This document shows, one piece after another, positions 46,944 to 56,900 of a stretch of 64,000 nt of DNA. The stretch comes from Agaricus subrufescens (Eukaryota > Basidiomycota > Agaricomycetes > Agaricales > Agaricaceae): the NCBI GenBank assembly GCA_029945375.1, contig CM057064.1, positions 992,001-1,056,000 of the forward strand, read 5' to 3'. The translations under genes and the position numbers were made by a program. Numbering within the stretch: position 1 is the stretch's first letter; the number at the start of each line of letters is the position of its first letter. A model generated the notes under the pieces. The model was not told where the DNA came from. It searched no databases and was given only the letters and a program-made list of their open reading frames with translations.

Positions 46944-47871
46944 GGAAATTGACGTATAGTTGTCGCGCCTTATGTACTTGTTTTGGCCTAGTATTGTCTC
47001 ATGATTTCATAGCGGCCGGTATGCTGTTGCTTAAGTTGAGTATATCACCTGCTTTCGTGGCAACAAATACAATATATGTTATCTCGTCCTTGTAACATTT
47101 TTCTCAAGGTGTCACTGTAGTTCATGGGATGCGTATCGTAAGAGCCTGTGCTAGACTTGACATTAAGCATGAACAGTCAGGTTGTAAGTGTGGTCGCTTG
47201 TTGGGCTCCTCATGGTTGGCCCCAGAACAGTGAGGATTGGATAAGAATAGCATGATCAAAGTAAGAATAGTACATATGAAGAGAAGGAAGGTCATCAAGT
47301 GGTACTTCCATGTTGCAGCGCTTCAATTGTAAGACCCTTAATCTGGCAAATTATCTCAGGCAGAAATCTATGTCGCCTCACCTGGTTTTTCTGTCATTCC
47401 ATAAATATGTTACCTTCCCGTCGGTGAGACGGCTCCTCTGTTCTTGTTGTAAGCTTTTGATTTTTTTGAAAGGAATTAGGACTTGGCACACGTATCCGAC
47501 GATGTTGATTGGTTTGTTTGGGGTATGATTCTATGGTCATGCGACTCGTCGGGTGATCTCTCATGGAAATTAGGGTGGATTTGTTGAACAAAAACTGATA
47601 CTAATACTACACTACTTTTTGAAGGTGCCCCCGACTCTGATTGAAAATATGAAACTTTCTTTTGATATTATCTATTGCGGTGTTTGATACGAGTTTAGAA
47701 GCGCAATAATTACCATGATGGCGGGTGGGTATGACATCTGTGAAGAAGCGCGAGAGCTGTTATTTATACCACGAGGTCATACCGCTAGCTGGGGCATAAT
47801 CTCCACCGTACTACCACTGGTGAACTACTGTGGGATTATACTCATCAAACTTCAAATACTGAAGGCAATAA

Positions 47872-47881
47872 ATAAAAGGCG
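47872..47881 (+). promoter_or_regulatory. TATA box of reductase 7
   Basis: ataaaaggcg, 97 bases before the ATG at 47969. Confidence 0.7.
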
Positions 47882-47968
47882 AGTTGAGAGGGAAAGAACC
47901 AATATCTCCCCAACTCTCATTCTCTACAGTGAACCTAAATATTCCCCATAACACACTCTCTGGCAAAT

Positions 47969-49489
47969 ATGTTTGCAGCCCCAGATACCGCCCCTAAGTC
48001 AGGCCTAGCGAGATATCGCGTGCTATCTCCCAATGCTGGTGTGCATGTATCTCCCATATCACTCGGTGCTTTGAGCATTGGTGATAAATGGGGAGCGATG
48101 GGGGAGATGACAAAAGAGTCTAGTTTTAAATTGCTTGATACTTATTTTGATAATGGTGGTAATTTTATTGATACTTCGGTCAATTAGTGAGTTGACTTTT
48201 TGCTTGTAAACTTCAGTTTTTTTGAGGTTTGTGATTTATAGTCAAGATGGAACTTCGGAAGAATTTATTGGTGAGTGGGCTGAGAAGCGTGGTATACGTG
48301 ATCAGCTTTTCATTGCGACGAAGGTATGTGCATTGACCCTCGGGTTTATAGACTCTTGACGTTGCTATGTTTTTTAATAGTATACTCTTGACAAGAAATT
48401 GACCGATCCGACTCGAGAGCAAAAAGTCTTGTTTCACGGAAATAATGCTAAGAACATGAGGCTTAGCATTGAGTCTTCTTTGAAAAGGCTCAAGACGAGT
48501 TATGTTGATTTGTATTACCTTCACTGGTGGGACTGGGAAACGAGTATCGAAGAAGTCATGAGACATTTGAACATCCTTGTGCAGCAAGGAAAAGTTTTGT
48601 ATTTGGTATGTTTTATTCGTATTAATTTGGGTTAGTCGCTGATTGGTGATGTGGCAGGGTGTTTCCGATACCCCGGCTTGGGTTGTAGCGAAAGCAAATG
48701 CTTATGCTCGTCAACATGGTCTGACGCCTTTCAGTGTATATCAAGGGCGTTGGAATGTGCTGGATCGATCTTTCGAACGTGAGATCATTGCAATGGCACG
48801 CTCCGAGGGTTAGATGTTTCGTTCTAGTGATAATATGGCTTGATATTGATGACTTGTCTGAAAGGTATGGCACTGGCACCTTGGTCAGTACTCGCTGGTG
48901 GGAAATTTATACTTGATGCAGAAGAGGAGAGGAGAAAGACTACAGGCGAGAAGGGAAGAACTGCATTTTTTTCGCAGGGGGAAAGAAATGAAGTAGAGAG
49001 AAAGGTTTCGAAAGCTTTAGAGAAAGTTGCCTCTGAAGTTGGAGCCAAGCATATTACTTCAGGTGTGTTCGCGATTCCATCTTCATCATACTATTTTTGA
49101 TAGTTGCTGATTGGTGACTGATAAGTTGCAATTGCGTATTTGATGCACAAGACAACATATGTGTTCCCGATTATCGGAGGGAGGAAGCCGGAAAACCTAT
49201 TGGCCAACCTTGAGGCACTCGATATAACTTTGAGTGCAGAGCATATCGCATATCTGGAGAGTGTGAATGAATTTGAGTTGGGTTTCCCTGCGGATTTTAT
49301 TGTAAGTGTCAACTTGAAAATCGCTGATCTGATACACGCCATGGCTGATGGTGATGCTTTTCTTCTTCTTTGTAGGGAGATGGCACTGTCCGTCCGCCGC
49401 TTATGGACATGTTGGTTAGGGGTCATGTCGACAAACAACCACTCCCGGAACCCATCCGCCCGTCGGTAAAGCATGCACCAAGGCACTGA
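47969..49489 (+). CDS. Aldo-keto reductase 7
   Basis: Exons 47969-48186, 48242-48323, 48381-48605, 48658-48808, 48865-49062, 49126-49301 and 49376-49489; 387 residues. Tetrad is kept, with TSVNYQDGTSEE around the Tyr. Features shared with gene 8: [21 protein letters not shown] exon 1, the segment [18 protein letters not shown] and the exon 7 core [18 protein letters not shown]. Own changes: in exon 5 the Trp of the PWER/QWER motif is Gly ([11 protein letters not shown]), and MARSEG is preceded by IA instead of IP. Exon 6 acceptor is ataAG rather than CAG/TAG. The Trp loss may weaken function. Confidence 0.87.
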
Positions 49490-49865
49490 TGGAAATGCCG
49501 TTGATCAGATTGGTCTAGTATCATCCTATGTTTTTCGTAGCTGCTGTTGTGACAACAAATGAATATTCCTCGTCTTGTGTATCCCTATCGTTCAAAATCA
49601 TTCTGCCTGCCCGGAGATCAAACACGTGGGAGACATGGGGAGTGATCACAGCCAGCTGGTGTGACGTTCTTCTGTTCGCATGCCTTGCTCACTCTATTTC
49701 TCTTCGTCTGTAAGCACAAAAGATGGGCCGGACTCAAGTCGCATGGAAACGCTATAGTCTCAAAAGGACACTGCATCGGAACTTGATACCTCTTCCCAAG
49801 CCTGTGAAAGCGATTACTTTGCTATTAACATTGCCGGCTCCGTCACTCTCCCACTTCCTCTCTCT

Positions 49866-50080
49866 GGCACTCCAGTTTGGGTCGTAGTGAAAGCAGATGC
49901 TTATGCACGCCAACACGGCCTGACTACTTTCAGTGTATATCGATGTCAATGGAGTGTTTTGGATCGATTATCTGAATGCGAGATTTCCAATGGCATGCTC
50001 CGAAGGTACGATACTTATCTAAATATATATATAATGACAAGTTTCTAACGGTATGGCACTGGTGCCTTGGGGAGTATTAT
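49866..50080 (+). pseudogene. Truncated aldo-keto reductase copy
   Basis: Begins abruptly in exon 4 (tggcactccagtttgggtcgtagtg, codons [19 protein letters not shown]) directly after the 3' flank of gene 7, and continues across intron 4 (49998-50050, matching gene 5) into about 11 codons of exon 5 (MALVPWGVL), after which it jumps to the 3' flank of the gene 5/6 type. A two-base loss in exon 4 (gagatttccaatgg against gagatcattccaatgg) breaks the frame. Exons 1-3 and 6-7 are absent. It is of the 5/6 subfamily although it lies between genes 7 and 8. Confidence 0.85.
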
Positions 50081-50774
50081 GTATCCGAACCGAAGCTTGT
50101 AGCAGCTAGTATATCACCTTCTGCCTTCGTGATAGCAAGTACAATATATGTTAATTGTCTCGTCCGTGTAACATTTTTTTCAAGCTGTCACTATAGTTCA
50201 TGGGGTGCATACCGTAAGAGTTTGTGCTAGACTTAACATTGAGCATGAGCAGTCAGGTTTTACATATGGTCACTTGTTTGGCTCTTCTTGACTGACCCCA
50301 GAACAGTGAAATTCCTCCGTTAGCTTTTTCTGTGATTTCCGCGCGGTGATATATTAGATAGAAAGGGGGTCCAAACTCTTACGTCACACGAGCGTGCCTT
50401 GCTCTATAGGGGAATGTTGTTACGCTCTGGAATTCTGCCATTTAGGATCGTAACTTTGGTCACATCGTCAGCTTCAAATTGGTGATGGCCATTAACAAAA
50501 CATGAGTGATGGCGGTTTTCTAGTAAAGCCAGTCGGAAGATTGATGAAATTCTTTGTGGGGTTAGAGACCATGATCGTTCCTTGCTTGCGGCTGATTCGA
50601 CAGATCCAGGAGAGATAATCTCGTAGATTACCTGGAAAAATCTGGCATAACTGTTCAGAATGGAAAGACCGAATAGTAAGGACAAGATAAAAATAGCACG
50701 ATCAAAGTAAAAATAGTACTTACAAAAAGCTTACAAAAAGAAAGAAGGTCCATGTCGAAGCACCTCAATAGTAG
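50081..50774. other. 3' flank of the truncated reductase copy
   Basis: Resembles the 3' flanks of genes 5 and 6 (acaatatatgtta, gtaacatttttttcaag, gttcatgggg) and, near 50430-50690, the stretch 43700-43930. It ends in the target site of the chromovirus. Confidence 0.7.
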
Positions 50775-50779
50775 GACCC
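50775..50779. repeat. Target-site duplication GACCC, left
   Basis: gaccc immediately before the left LTR; matches 61174-61178. Five bases is the usual length for Ty3/Gypsy integrases. Confidence 0.9.
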
Positions 50780-51012
50780 TGTAAAGCGTGGGCTTTACAG
50801 GTCGTCACTCAGTTCCCTTAAGTCACACTCGATACGCTTTAGCCCGTTAATTAGGGAACGTAGTAAGTACGACAGTGGGGGTAAAAAGCAACTACTGTTC
50901 GTCACATAACATCATGAGTATATAAGCCCATCAGTCATCATTTACATAAGGTTCATGAGACAATGACCGGATCACCATGGTCATTGTAGAGAAGGGTTAT
51001 TTTCCCCTTACA
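50780..51012 (-). repeat. 3' LTR of the chromovirus (left in this window)
   Basis: 233 bases, TG...CA ends. Contains on the minus strand a TATA element (cttatatac, 50918-50926), the inverted repeat CAATGACC / GGTCATTG (50961-50986), and at its end the hairpin TGTAAAGC-gtgg-GCTTTACA (50780-50799). Identical to 60941-61173. Confidence 0.95.
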
Positions 51013-51026
51013 CACCCCCTTACTAG
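51013..51026 (-). promoter_or_regulatory. Putative polypurine tract
   Basis: On the minus strand, agtaagggggtg lies directly before the 3' LTR, where plus-strand DNA synthesis of a retroelement is primed. It is the only purine-rich run at this place. Confidence 0.6.
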
Positions 51027-51219
51027 ACTGCTTGTCAGTCTCGGTTTCAAGTCATGGTATGGAGGCGGGTTGATATGTGATGAGCAGGCACGGTTACGCG
51101 CTGTGTTATTAATTATGTGAAATTAATATAGATAAGTGAAATGGTAGAGATGTCAATTAGGTCACGGTTACGCGCCGGGGTGTATCATTCTTCTACGTTT
51201 TATGGGTTGAATGTGTTTG

Positions 51220-53859
51220 TCAGCCCTGTAATTGGTCATCCCCAGGTGTAGGTTCTGGAGTTGGAGTCATGGGGGTGTCTTCATCTGCGGTGATGGTAAG
51301 TGGTGCAATCATTTCCTCAGTGTTGGCGTTTTCATTGACGGAGGCGTTTTGTTCCTCCTGGGATTGGTACCACTCTCTTGCTTCCTCCATTGATGCTGCC
51401 ACAAATACTCGGTACATCTCGTCATTTCCAACCATGGGTCCAGAATTGAGTATGACATCTGCAGCTGTCAATTGGAACGTGTTTCTGTCTGCTTTGGGTC
51501 CTTCGTCAAGGCGTATGAAGAAGGGTGATTCTCCTATGTTGAGCCACAGACCACTGCTTAGGTATTCTATGTCTTCCACATATTCATTTTCCATTATTTT
51601 CATAAGCCGCAGTAGGTTGGTTTCGTCGGGGTATCTCCAGCCGTCCCATTCTTCTATGGCTGGTGGGACGCCGTTCTTTTCTAAGTATTGGCGTCGCCGC
51701 TCGTCGACGTTTTGGTAGTAGTCGTGATGGAGGGGGGATCCATTGTAGTTGCTAGCGATGAAATGGAGTCCGAATAGATATGAGTGGTCTATCCACTCTG
51801 GGGGGATTCGGTTATCTATGAGGGAGCGGATAACATCCGTTACCCCGAAATTGCCTGTCATGGTCGTTGGGAAATCTACCCAGCGAATGGATGCGTTTTT
51901 CTTGTGTCTCGGACGAAATGGTTTGTCCGGGTGCTGTTCGTTGTACGCGGCGATCGCTTCCCGATATAATCCGGGTGTTGCAGTTACTGCGGCAAAGTGA
52001 CGTGTGTATATTACACGTCGTTGTCTGTTGCGTGGGGCTAGGGCTCTCATGAGTCCATATCCGAAGAGTGATCTTCGGTGGATTCCATAAGCGTGGTTCA
52101 TGACTATTCCATGAACGTAGTTTGGTGAGCCTGGCCGCGCGTGTAGTGTCATCCATAACCCTACGTGGTCGATTTCCAGTGTTTGGTTGTTTTCTGGGGG
52201 TGCTACTCTAGCCCCCCCTGATGCTGCTAGGGTATTCCTTCCAGTGATGATATCTCGGTAATCTCGTGGGACGGGTATGTCGGCCCATGCGTAGTCGTTT
52301 AGTGGGATGTTGGGTGCGTCCCTAGCTGGGTTGAAATCGATCTCTACGATTCGTTCCATAGCGCGGTCCCTATAAGCTGGCATGGTCCTTCCAGCGACGT
52401 ATCGGAAATTGCAGAAGAGGTAGTACGCCTCTATTCTCGTGGAGGCGAAGACTCTTCCGTTGCTGATGATTTTCCGTAGCTCATCAACTTCGAATGGGGA
52501 GTGTGGAAATCCTCGGGGAGCGGCGACATATAGTGGGTTCCCGAGGTGAGGTTTCCAGGGGTTTCTCCCTTTGTTGTGCGCGTCGGCATCGCATGCTTTC
52601 CTTGCGGATTCTCCGTAGGTTACGATGTTGGTGTAGGGGCTGTGGTACAGCCTTGTATGTACCATACCTCGGAGTGAGTTGTCTCGCTCCTTGAATCCGC
52701 CTATCATCTTTATTCCCCAGAAGTCGGGAATCCTTCCAACTCTTTTCCGTTCGAGCTTAGCTCTGATGTCGGCTTGTTGTTTCTCTTTGCGAGCTTTCTT
52801 TTCTCGCCATGCTTTTGCCTTTGCGCTATGGTCATCTTCGTCTGGTGATTCCTCGGTGTCGTCGTAATCTTCGGAATCTGACGATATTGCTGCCATCGAT
52901 CCTGCTAGTGGTTGAGTATCCAGCATTCTTGGTGTTTCGGGGTTCAGTTCCCCGGGGATGATCATTCGTACGGGTTCAGAATAGGTCCATTCAGATGGTC
53001 CCTCGTCTTTCTTTTTTCCATCAGTTTCTGATGGTCTGGGGTGACGCGCGCGTTTCGCGTTGGGTGGGTTATCCACCTGCATTGGCGCATGGCTGGATGT
53101 CGCCAATCCTCGCGGCTGACTCTCTTCCGTGGCTGGTTCGAGAGTTGGTTCTTCGCATTGTATGAAATTGTATGTTGAGCTTGTCTTGCTCAGCGGTTGG
53201 GTTTGTGTCGTTTTCGACGCGTTCGGTGGTTGTGGGTTTGTGTCGTTGGATCCTTTCGATGACTCTCTCGATACTCTCGGGGATTCATAGTTCCCCGATC
53301 CTTCTGCTCTTCTTTTAGCAGGGATTCCTGCTGTTGGTCTCTCGTTTCTGTATAAGGCCAGTTTGTTGTTTGCCATACTGATCTCTTTTCGTTGGATCTC
53401 GAGTTGATCCACCATCAGGTTCATGATCAGTTCCGTTGCAGGGTTGTCCAAGTCCACGCTTCGGAATGATTTGCGGTCGATGTCGATCGCTTGTGTTATT
53501 CTATTAATGAGTGATTCGTGTTCACTACGTTTTTGCGGTTGTGAGTCTGTGATTGTCCTCCTGTTTGGTGTAAATTGAGGACGCGTATTTCCGTGTCCTG
53601 TTCCTGTCTGATAGTTCTGACTGGTTTGGTGTTGGTGTTGAGCGTAGTATGATTGCTCATGGTTATTACTCTGGTGATCGGTGAACTGGGTTGGTGTGAG
53701 CCGTGTTTGTTCGTTATGGAGCTGACGCGGTGGTGCCGTTTGCACCTGATAGTTATGGCTCTGTGCGCGAGGGGGCATGCCTCGGCTTCCCCCCCTACCA
53801 AACCCGTTCCTCGGGTTTCTTCCTCTCGTAGTGCCTCGACCTCGCTCATACGGGAACAT
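51220..53859 (-). CDS. Chromovirus ORF2, 879 residues, in env position but not env-like
   Basis: Starts MFPYERGRGTTRGRNPRN on the minus strand, 129 bases after the gag-pol stop. The first 35 residues are Gly/Arg-rich (RGG-type, RNA-binding look), followed by a Gln/Asn/His/Thr-rich disordered part to about 140, a short helical region (RITQAIDIDRKSFRSVD..LMVDQLEIQRKEI), further low complexity with basic patches that could be nuclear signals (KRARHPR), an acidic Asp/Glu/Ser run, and a Lys/Arg-rich helix (AKAWREKKARKEKQQADIRA). From about residue 370 to 820 is a compact, aromatic-rich globular part (IPDFWGIKMIGGFKERDNS; GLWMTLHARPGSPNYVHG). No membrane segment, signal peptide or furin-type site is seen, so it is not an envelope protein. 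I do not recognise the domain. It lies in the same frame as gag-pol. Possible roles: nucleic-acid-binding or particle component. Confidence 0.85.
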   Translation of the reverse strand: MFPYERGRGTTRGRNPRNGFGRGGSRGMPPRAQSHNYQVQTAPPRQLHNEQTRLTPTQFTDHQSNNHEQSYYAQHQHQTSQNYQTGTGHGNTRPQFTPNRRTITDSQPQKRSEHESLINRITQAIDIDRKSFRSVDLDNPATELIMNLMVDQLEIQRKEISMANNKLALYRNERPTAGIPAKRRAEGSGNYESPRVSRESSKGSNDTNPQPPNASKTTQTQPLSKTSSTYNFIQCEEPTLEPATEESQPRGLATSSHAPMQVDNPPNAKRARHPRPSETDGKKKDEGPSEWTYSEPVRMIIPGELNPETPRMLDTQPLAGSMAAISSDSEDYDDTEESPDEDDHSAKAKAWREKKARKEKQQADIRAKLERKRVGRIPDFWGIKMIGGFKERDNSLRGMVHTRLYHSPYTNIVTYGESARKACDADAHNKGRNPWKPHLGNPLYVAAPRGFPHSPFEVDELRKIISNGRVFASTRIEAYYLFCNFRYVAGRTMPAYRDRAMERIVEIDFNPARDAPNIPLNDYAWADIPVPRDYRDIITGRNTLAASGGARVAPPENNQTLEIDHVGLWMTLHARPGSPNYVHGIVMNHAYGIHRRSLFGYGLMRALAPRNRQRRVIYTRHFAAVTATPGLYREAIAAYNEQHPDKPFRPRHKKNASIRWVDFPTTMTGNFGVTDVIRSLIDNRIPPEWIDHSYLFGLHFIASNYNGSPLHHDYYQNVDERRRQYLEKNGVPPAIEEWDGWRYPDETNLLRLMKIMENEYVEDIEYLSSGLWLNIGESPFFIRLDEGPKADRNTFQLTAADVILNSGPMVGNDEMYRVFVAASMEEAREWYQSQEEQNASVNENANTEEMIAPLTITADEDTPMTPTPEPTPGDDQLQG

Positions 53860-53976
53860 GTTTACTATTGTTGCGTGTAGGTGGTGGTTGTGTAGTAAGT
53901 TAAGTGTGCGGGTTTCTTCCCGATCCGTTTTTGTAATGGATCGTTGTTTCCGATCATATTTGATCCTATCTTGAAG

Positions 53977-53994
53977 TGCACGTGGTAGTCACTT
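53977..53994 (-). promoter_or_regulatory. Candidate stop-codon readthrough site between gag-pol and ORF2
   Basis: The gag-pol frame ends AAG AAG TGA CTA CCA (TGA at 53991-53989). UGA followed by CUA is the established high-readthrough context (used for example in fungal peroxisomal isoforms of glycolytic enzymes). After this TGA the same frame contains 43 codons without stop and then the ORF2 ATG at 53859. Seen: the codons and frame. Known: the context. Inferred: that it works here. Confidence 0.55.
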
Positions 53995-56900
53995 CTTTTT
54001 TGGTAACTGGTTTGCCCTTTTTACGTTATGTATTTCGAGGTATCTGTCCAGGGCGATTAAGTCCTTGCAGTTGTGGTATGGTTCCCAGGTGGTGTCGCCT
54101 AGGCTCCATCGTATTTCGAATTCCAGTTTCCCTTGTTCGTCGCGTCGGTGGCCTCGTATTTCGTCGACGAACCACTCGTGTTCGTCGTCGAGTCCGAAAT
54201 CGTATGGTTCAGGTTGAGCTCTATTCGGGAAATTTACGTCGTCGGATGCGTGGTGAGGTCTGAGTAATGACACATGGAAGTTAGGGTGGATTCCGCGTTT
54301 GGCGAGTGGTGCCGGAAGATCCAGCGTGTAGTTGGACGTTGATTGGTTTGCTCGGGCCACTCTGTATGGTCCGATGAACTTCGGGCATAGTTTTTTTGCT
54401 CGGTTCTTTGGCAGGTTGAGGTTTTTTGTGGATAGGTACACTAGGTCTCCAGTGTTTATTATTGGTTCGCTTCCTCGTTTCCGATTTGCGTTAAGTGTCT
54501 GGAACACTCTTGCCTCGATTATGGCATCGTGTGCTTCTGCTATATTTGTCAGTGCTTGTTCGGCGAATGCTTTGACCCCTTTTTGTATGGAAGCATCGGG
54601 TTTTGCTTCCCTGATCATTGACGGCATGTGTCCGTAATTTAGTTCAAACGGTGCGAACCCAGTTGTTGCGGATACGCTCGCGTTTATCGCGAACTCTACC
54701 ATGGGTGCTTTATTCACCCAGTTTTTTTGGTCGTGTCGTACGACTGCCCTGAATATCTGGCCAACGTCTTTATTGGCTCGTTCTGTTTGTCCGTCCGTTT
54801 GTGGGTGGAATGCGGTTGACATCAGTAATTTTGCTCCCAGTAATTTGTGTAGGCTTTGCCACCACGCTGAGGTGAACCGAGAGTCTCGGTCGCTTACTAT
54901 TGATTTAGGTAATCCGTGAAGTTTCACTATGTCTTTTAAGTATATCCAGGAGAGTTCCGATGCCTTCATTGTGGTATTTACTGGTATTAGGTGTACCATG
55001 CTGGTCATCCTGCACAAGATGACCCATAGGAAATTGCTTCCTGCGCTTTCTGGGAATGGTCCTATAAAGTCCATTCCTATCGATTCCCAGGGTTTCGTGG
55101 GTATGGGTAGTGAGTGTAGCTTTCCTGTGGGTTTCTGCGGCGGTACTTTTGACGTTTGGCAGGTTTGGCATGTTCTACAGAATTCGCGGATGTCGCGTCC
55201 CATTGATTTCCACCAGTAGTACTTCCTGATGTATTCTGTTGTCTTTTCGGTACCGTAGTGTCCTATAATATCATGGGCCTGAGTTATTATCGTCGTGATA
55301 CTATCACGATCGTTGGGTAGACAAAGTATTTGTTCTCCATGTTTGTTTCGATGGTAAATTAATCCATCGTTAATTGTGAAGTTGTGGTGTTGTTCAATGT
55401 TGTCCATTATTGCGTTTGTCATCGTGTCTTCTCTGTATTTCTTTCTTACTTGATCCAAGAATGTATCTTGGTGGATTATAGTATTATTGGATGGGTTTGA
55501 TTTCATGGATTCTTTCAAAGTCGGGTCGTGTTCCTCTTCCAGTGTCTGGATTACGGTTCCTTTCTCGGTGGTGGTGGATGATGGTTTTTCATCCTTGTCA
55601 AGCTTGTTGGGCTTGGTATTCTTGATTCGTGTTTCTGCTTCTTTTAGCTCTTTAGCCTCTTCGGCCGCTTTATCTCTTTTCTCTTGTAGTCGTGCGCTTT
55701 TCCGTATGGGCGTTAGCTTTTCTTCTAATGCCATTAGTTGTTCTACATGACGATGGATTTCGTCTACTCTGTCTTTTGGGAGGTCGTCTGCGTCCGGATC
55801 AATCCTTATGTCGATCTGCACATAGTCGTGAGGGTGATGTTTCTCCCCCGGTTTGTCACTTTCATAGTAGCGGGATAGACAGTCCGCTATTTTATTTCGT
55901 TCTCCTTTGACATACGTTATGTCGAAATTAAATTTTGAGAGGAAATTATACCATCTATGTTGTCTTGGTGTTAGTCCCACTTGAGTTTTGAAGAACTCGA
56001 GGGCTTTGTGGTCCGTCACCACATGGATTCGGTACCCCATTAATTTGTCTTCCCACCTCGACAGCGCTTCGAGTATAGCTAGAGTTTCTAGCTCATGTAC
56101 TGCGTAGTTTTGTTGAGCCGAGGTGAATTTCCTCGACATAAATCCGGCAGGGCGGCATTTTGTCCATTCATCACCTTGTCCGTACATTGCCCCGATCCCT
56201 GTTTTGGATGCATCGCATACGACCCATATGGGTATGCCGTTGCGTGGGTCGATCGGTTTGAGTATTGGTGACTTAGAGCAGATTCGTTTCACCATATCGA
56301 AGCACCGTTGGTGAATTGGTTTCCAGTGGAAGGGGGTTCCGTTTTGGGTTATCGACATCAGGGGTCCTGTGTATGTTGAAATGTCGGGTAGGAATGGTGC
56401 GAGGTAATTTACTAATCCGACGAATTTCTGGACGTCGTTGTAGTTCCGCGGGGTCCTCCAGTCCACGATCCGATTAAGTTTGTCGTGATCGGGATGGATT
56501 CCGTTGTCGTCGATTATGTGTCCTAGGCAGTCCATCCTTTTCGAGTAAAGATCGCATTTCGACCATTTTAAGTATAGTTTGTTTTCACGGAGACGTGTGA
56601 ATACTATATGTAGGTGTCGATCATGTTCTTCTTCTGTGTCCGAGAAGATGAAGTTATCGTCTAGGTATACGTGGAGAAACTCTCCGATGATGTCTTTAAA
56701 TATAGCCGTCATTAATCTTTGGAAGGTGGCTGGCGCGTTGCAGTCTCCCTGCTGCATTATGTTGCTGACATATGTACCTGCTACCGTTGAGAATGCTGTT
56801 TTTTCGACATCTTCTATTCTAACTCGCACTTGTTCGTACGCGTCGGTCAGATCTATTTTAGAGCGGAATTTTGCTCGTGCTACGTCCTCTCTGATTACTT

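Larger units (their letters stand above)
44098..47260. repeat. Large duplication unit carrying reductase 6
   Basis: Second copy of 40441-43600 (see there). Confidence 0.8.
47333..49850. repeat. Duplication unit carrying reductase 7
   Basis: Matches 61175-63835 in spacer, gene and 3' flank. Landmarks: gaggcagaaacc/caggcagaaatc near the left end, tctgtcattccataaatatg at 47389 and 61231, and gtgatcacagcc with gtgaaagcgattactttgct in the 3' flanks. Confidence 0.8.

Noticed and set aside
51220..53859. ORF2 as an env gene
   Set aside because: No signal peptide, membrane helix or cleavage motif; the N-terminus is RGG-like.
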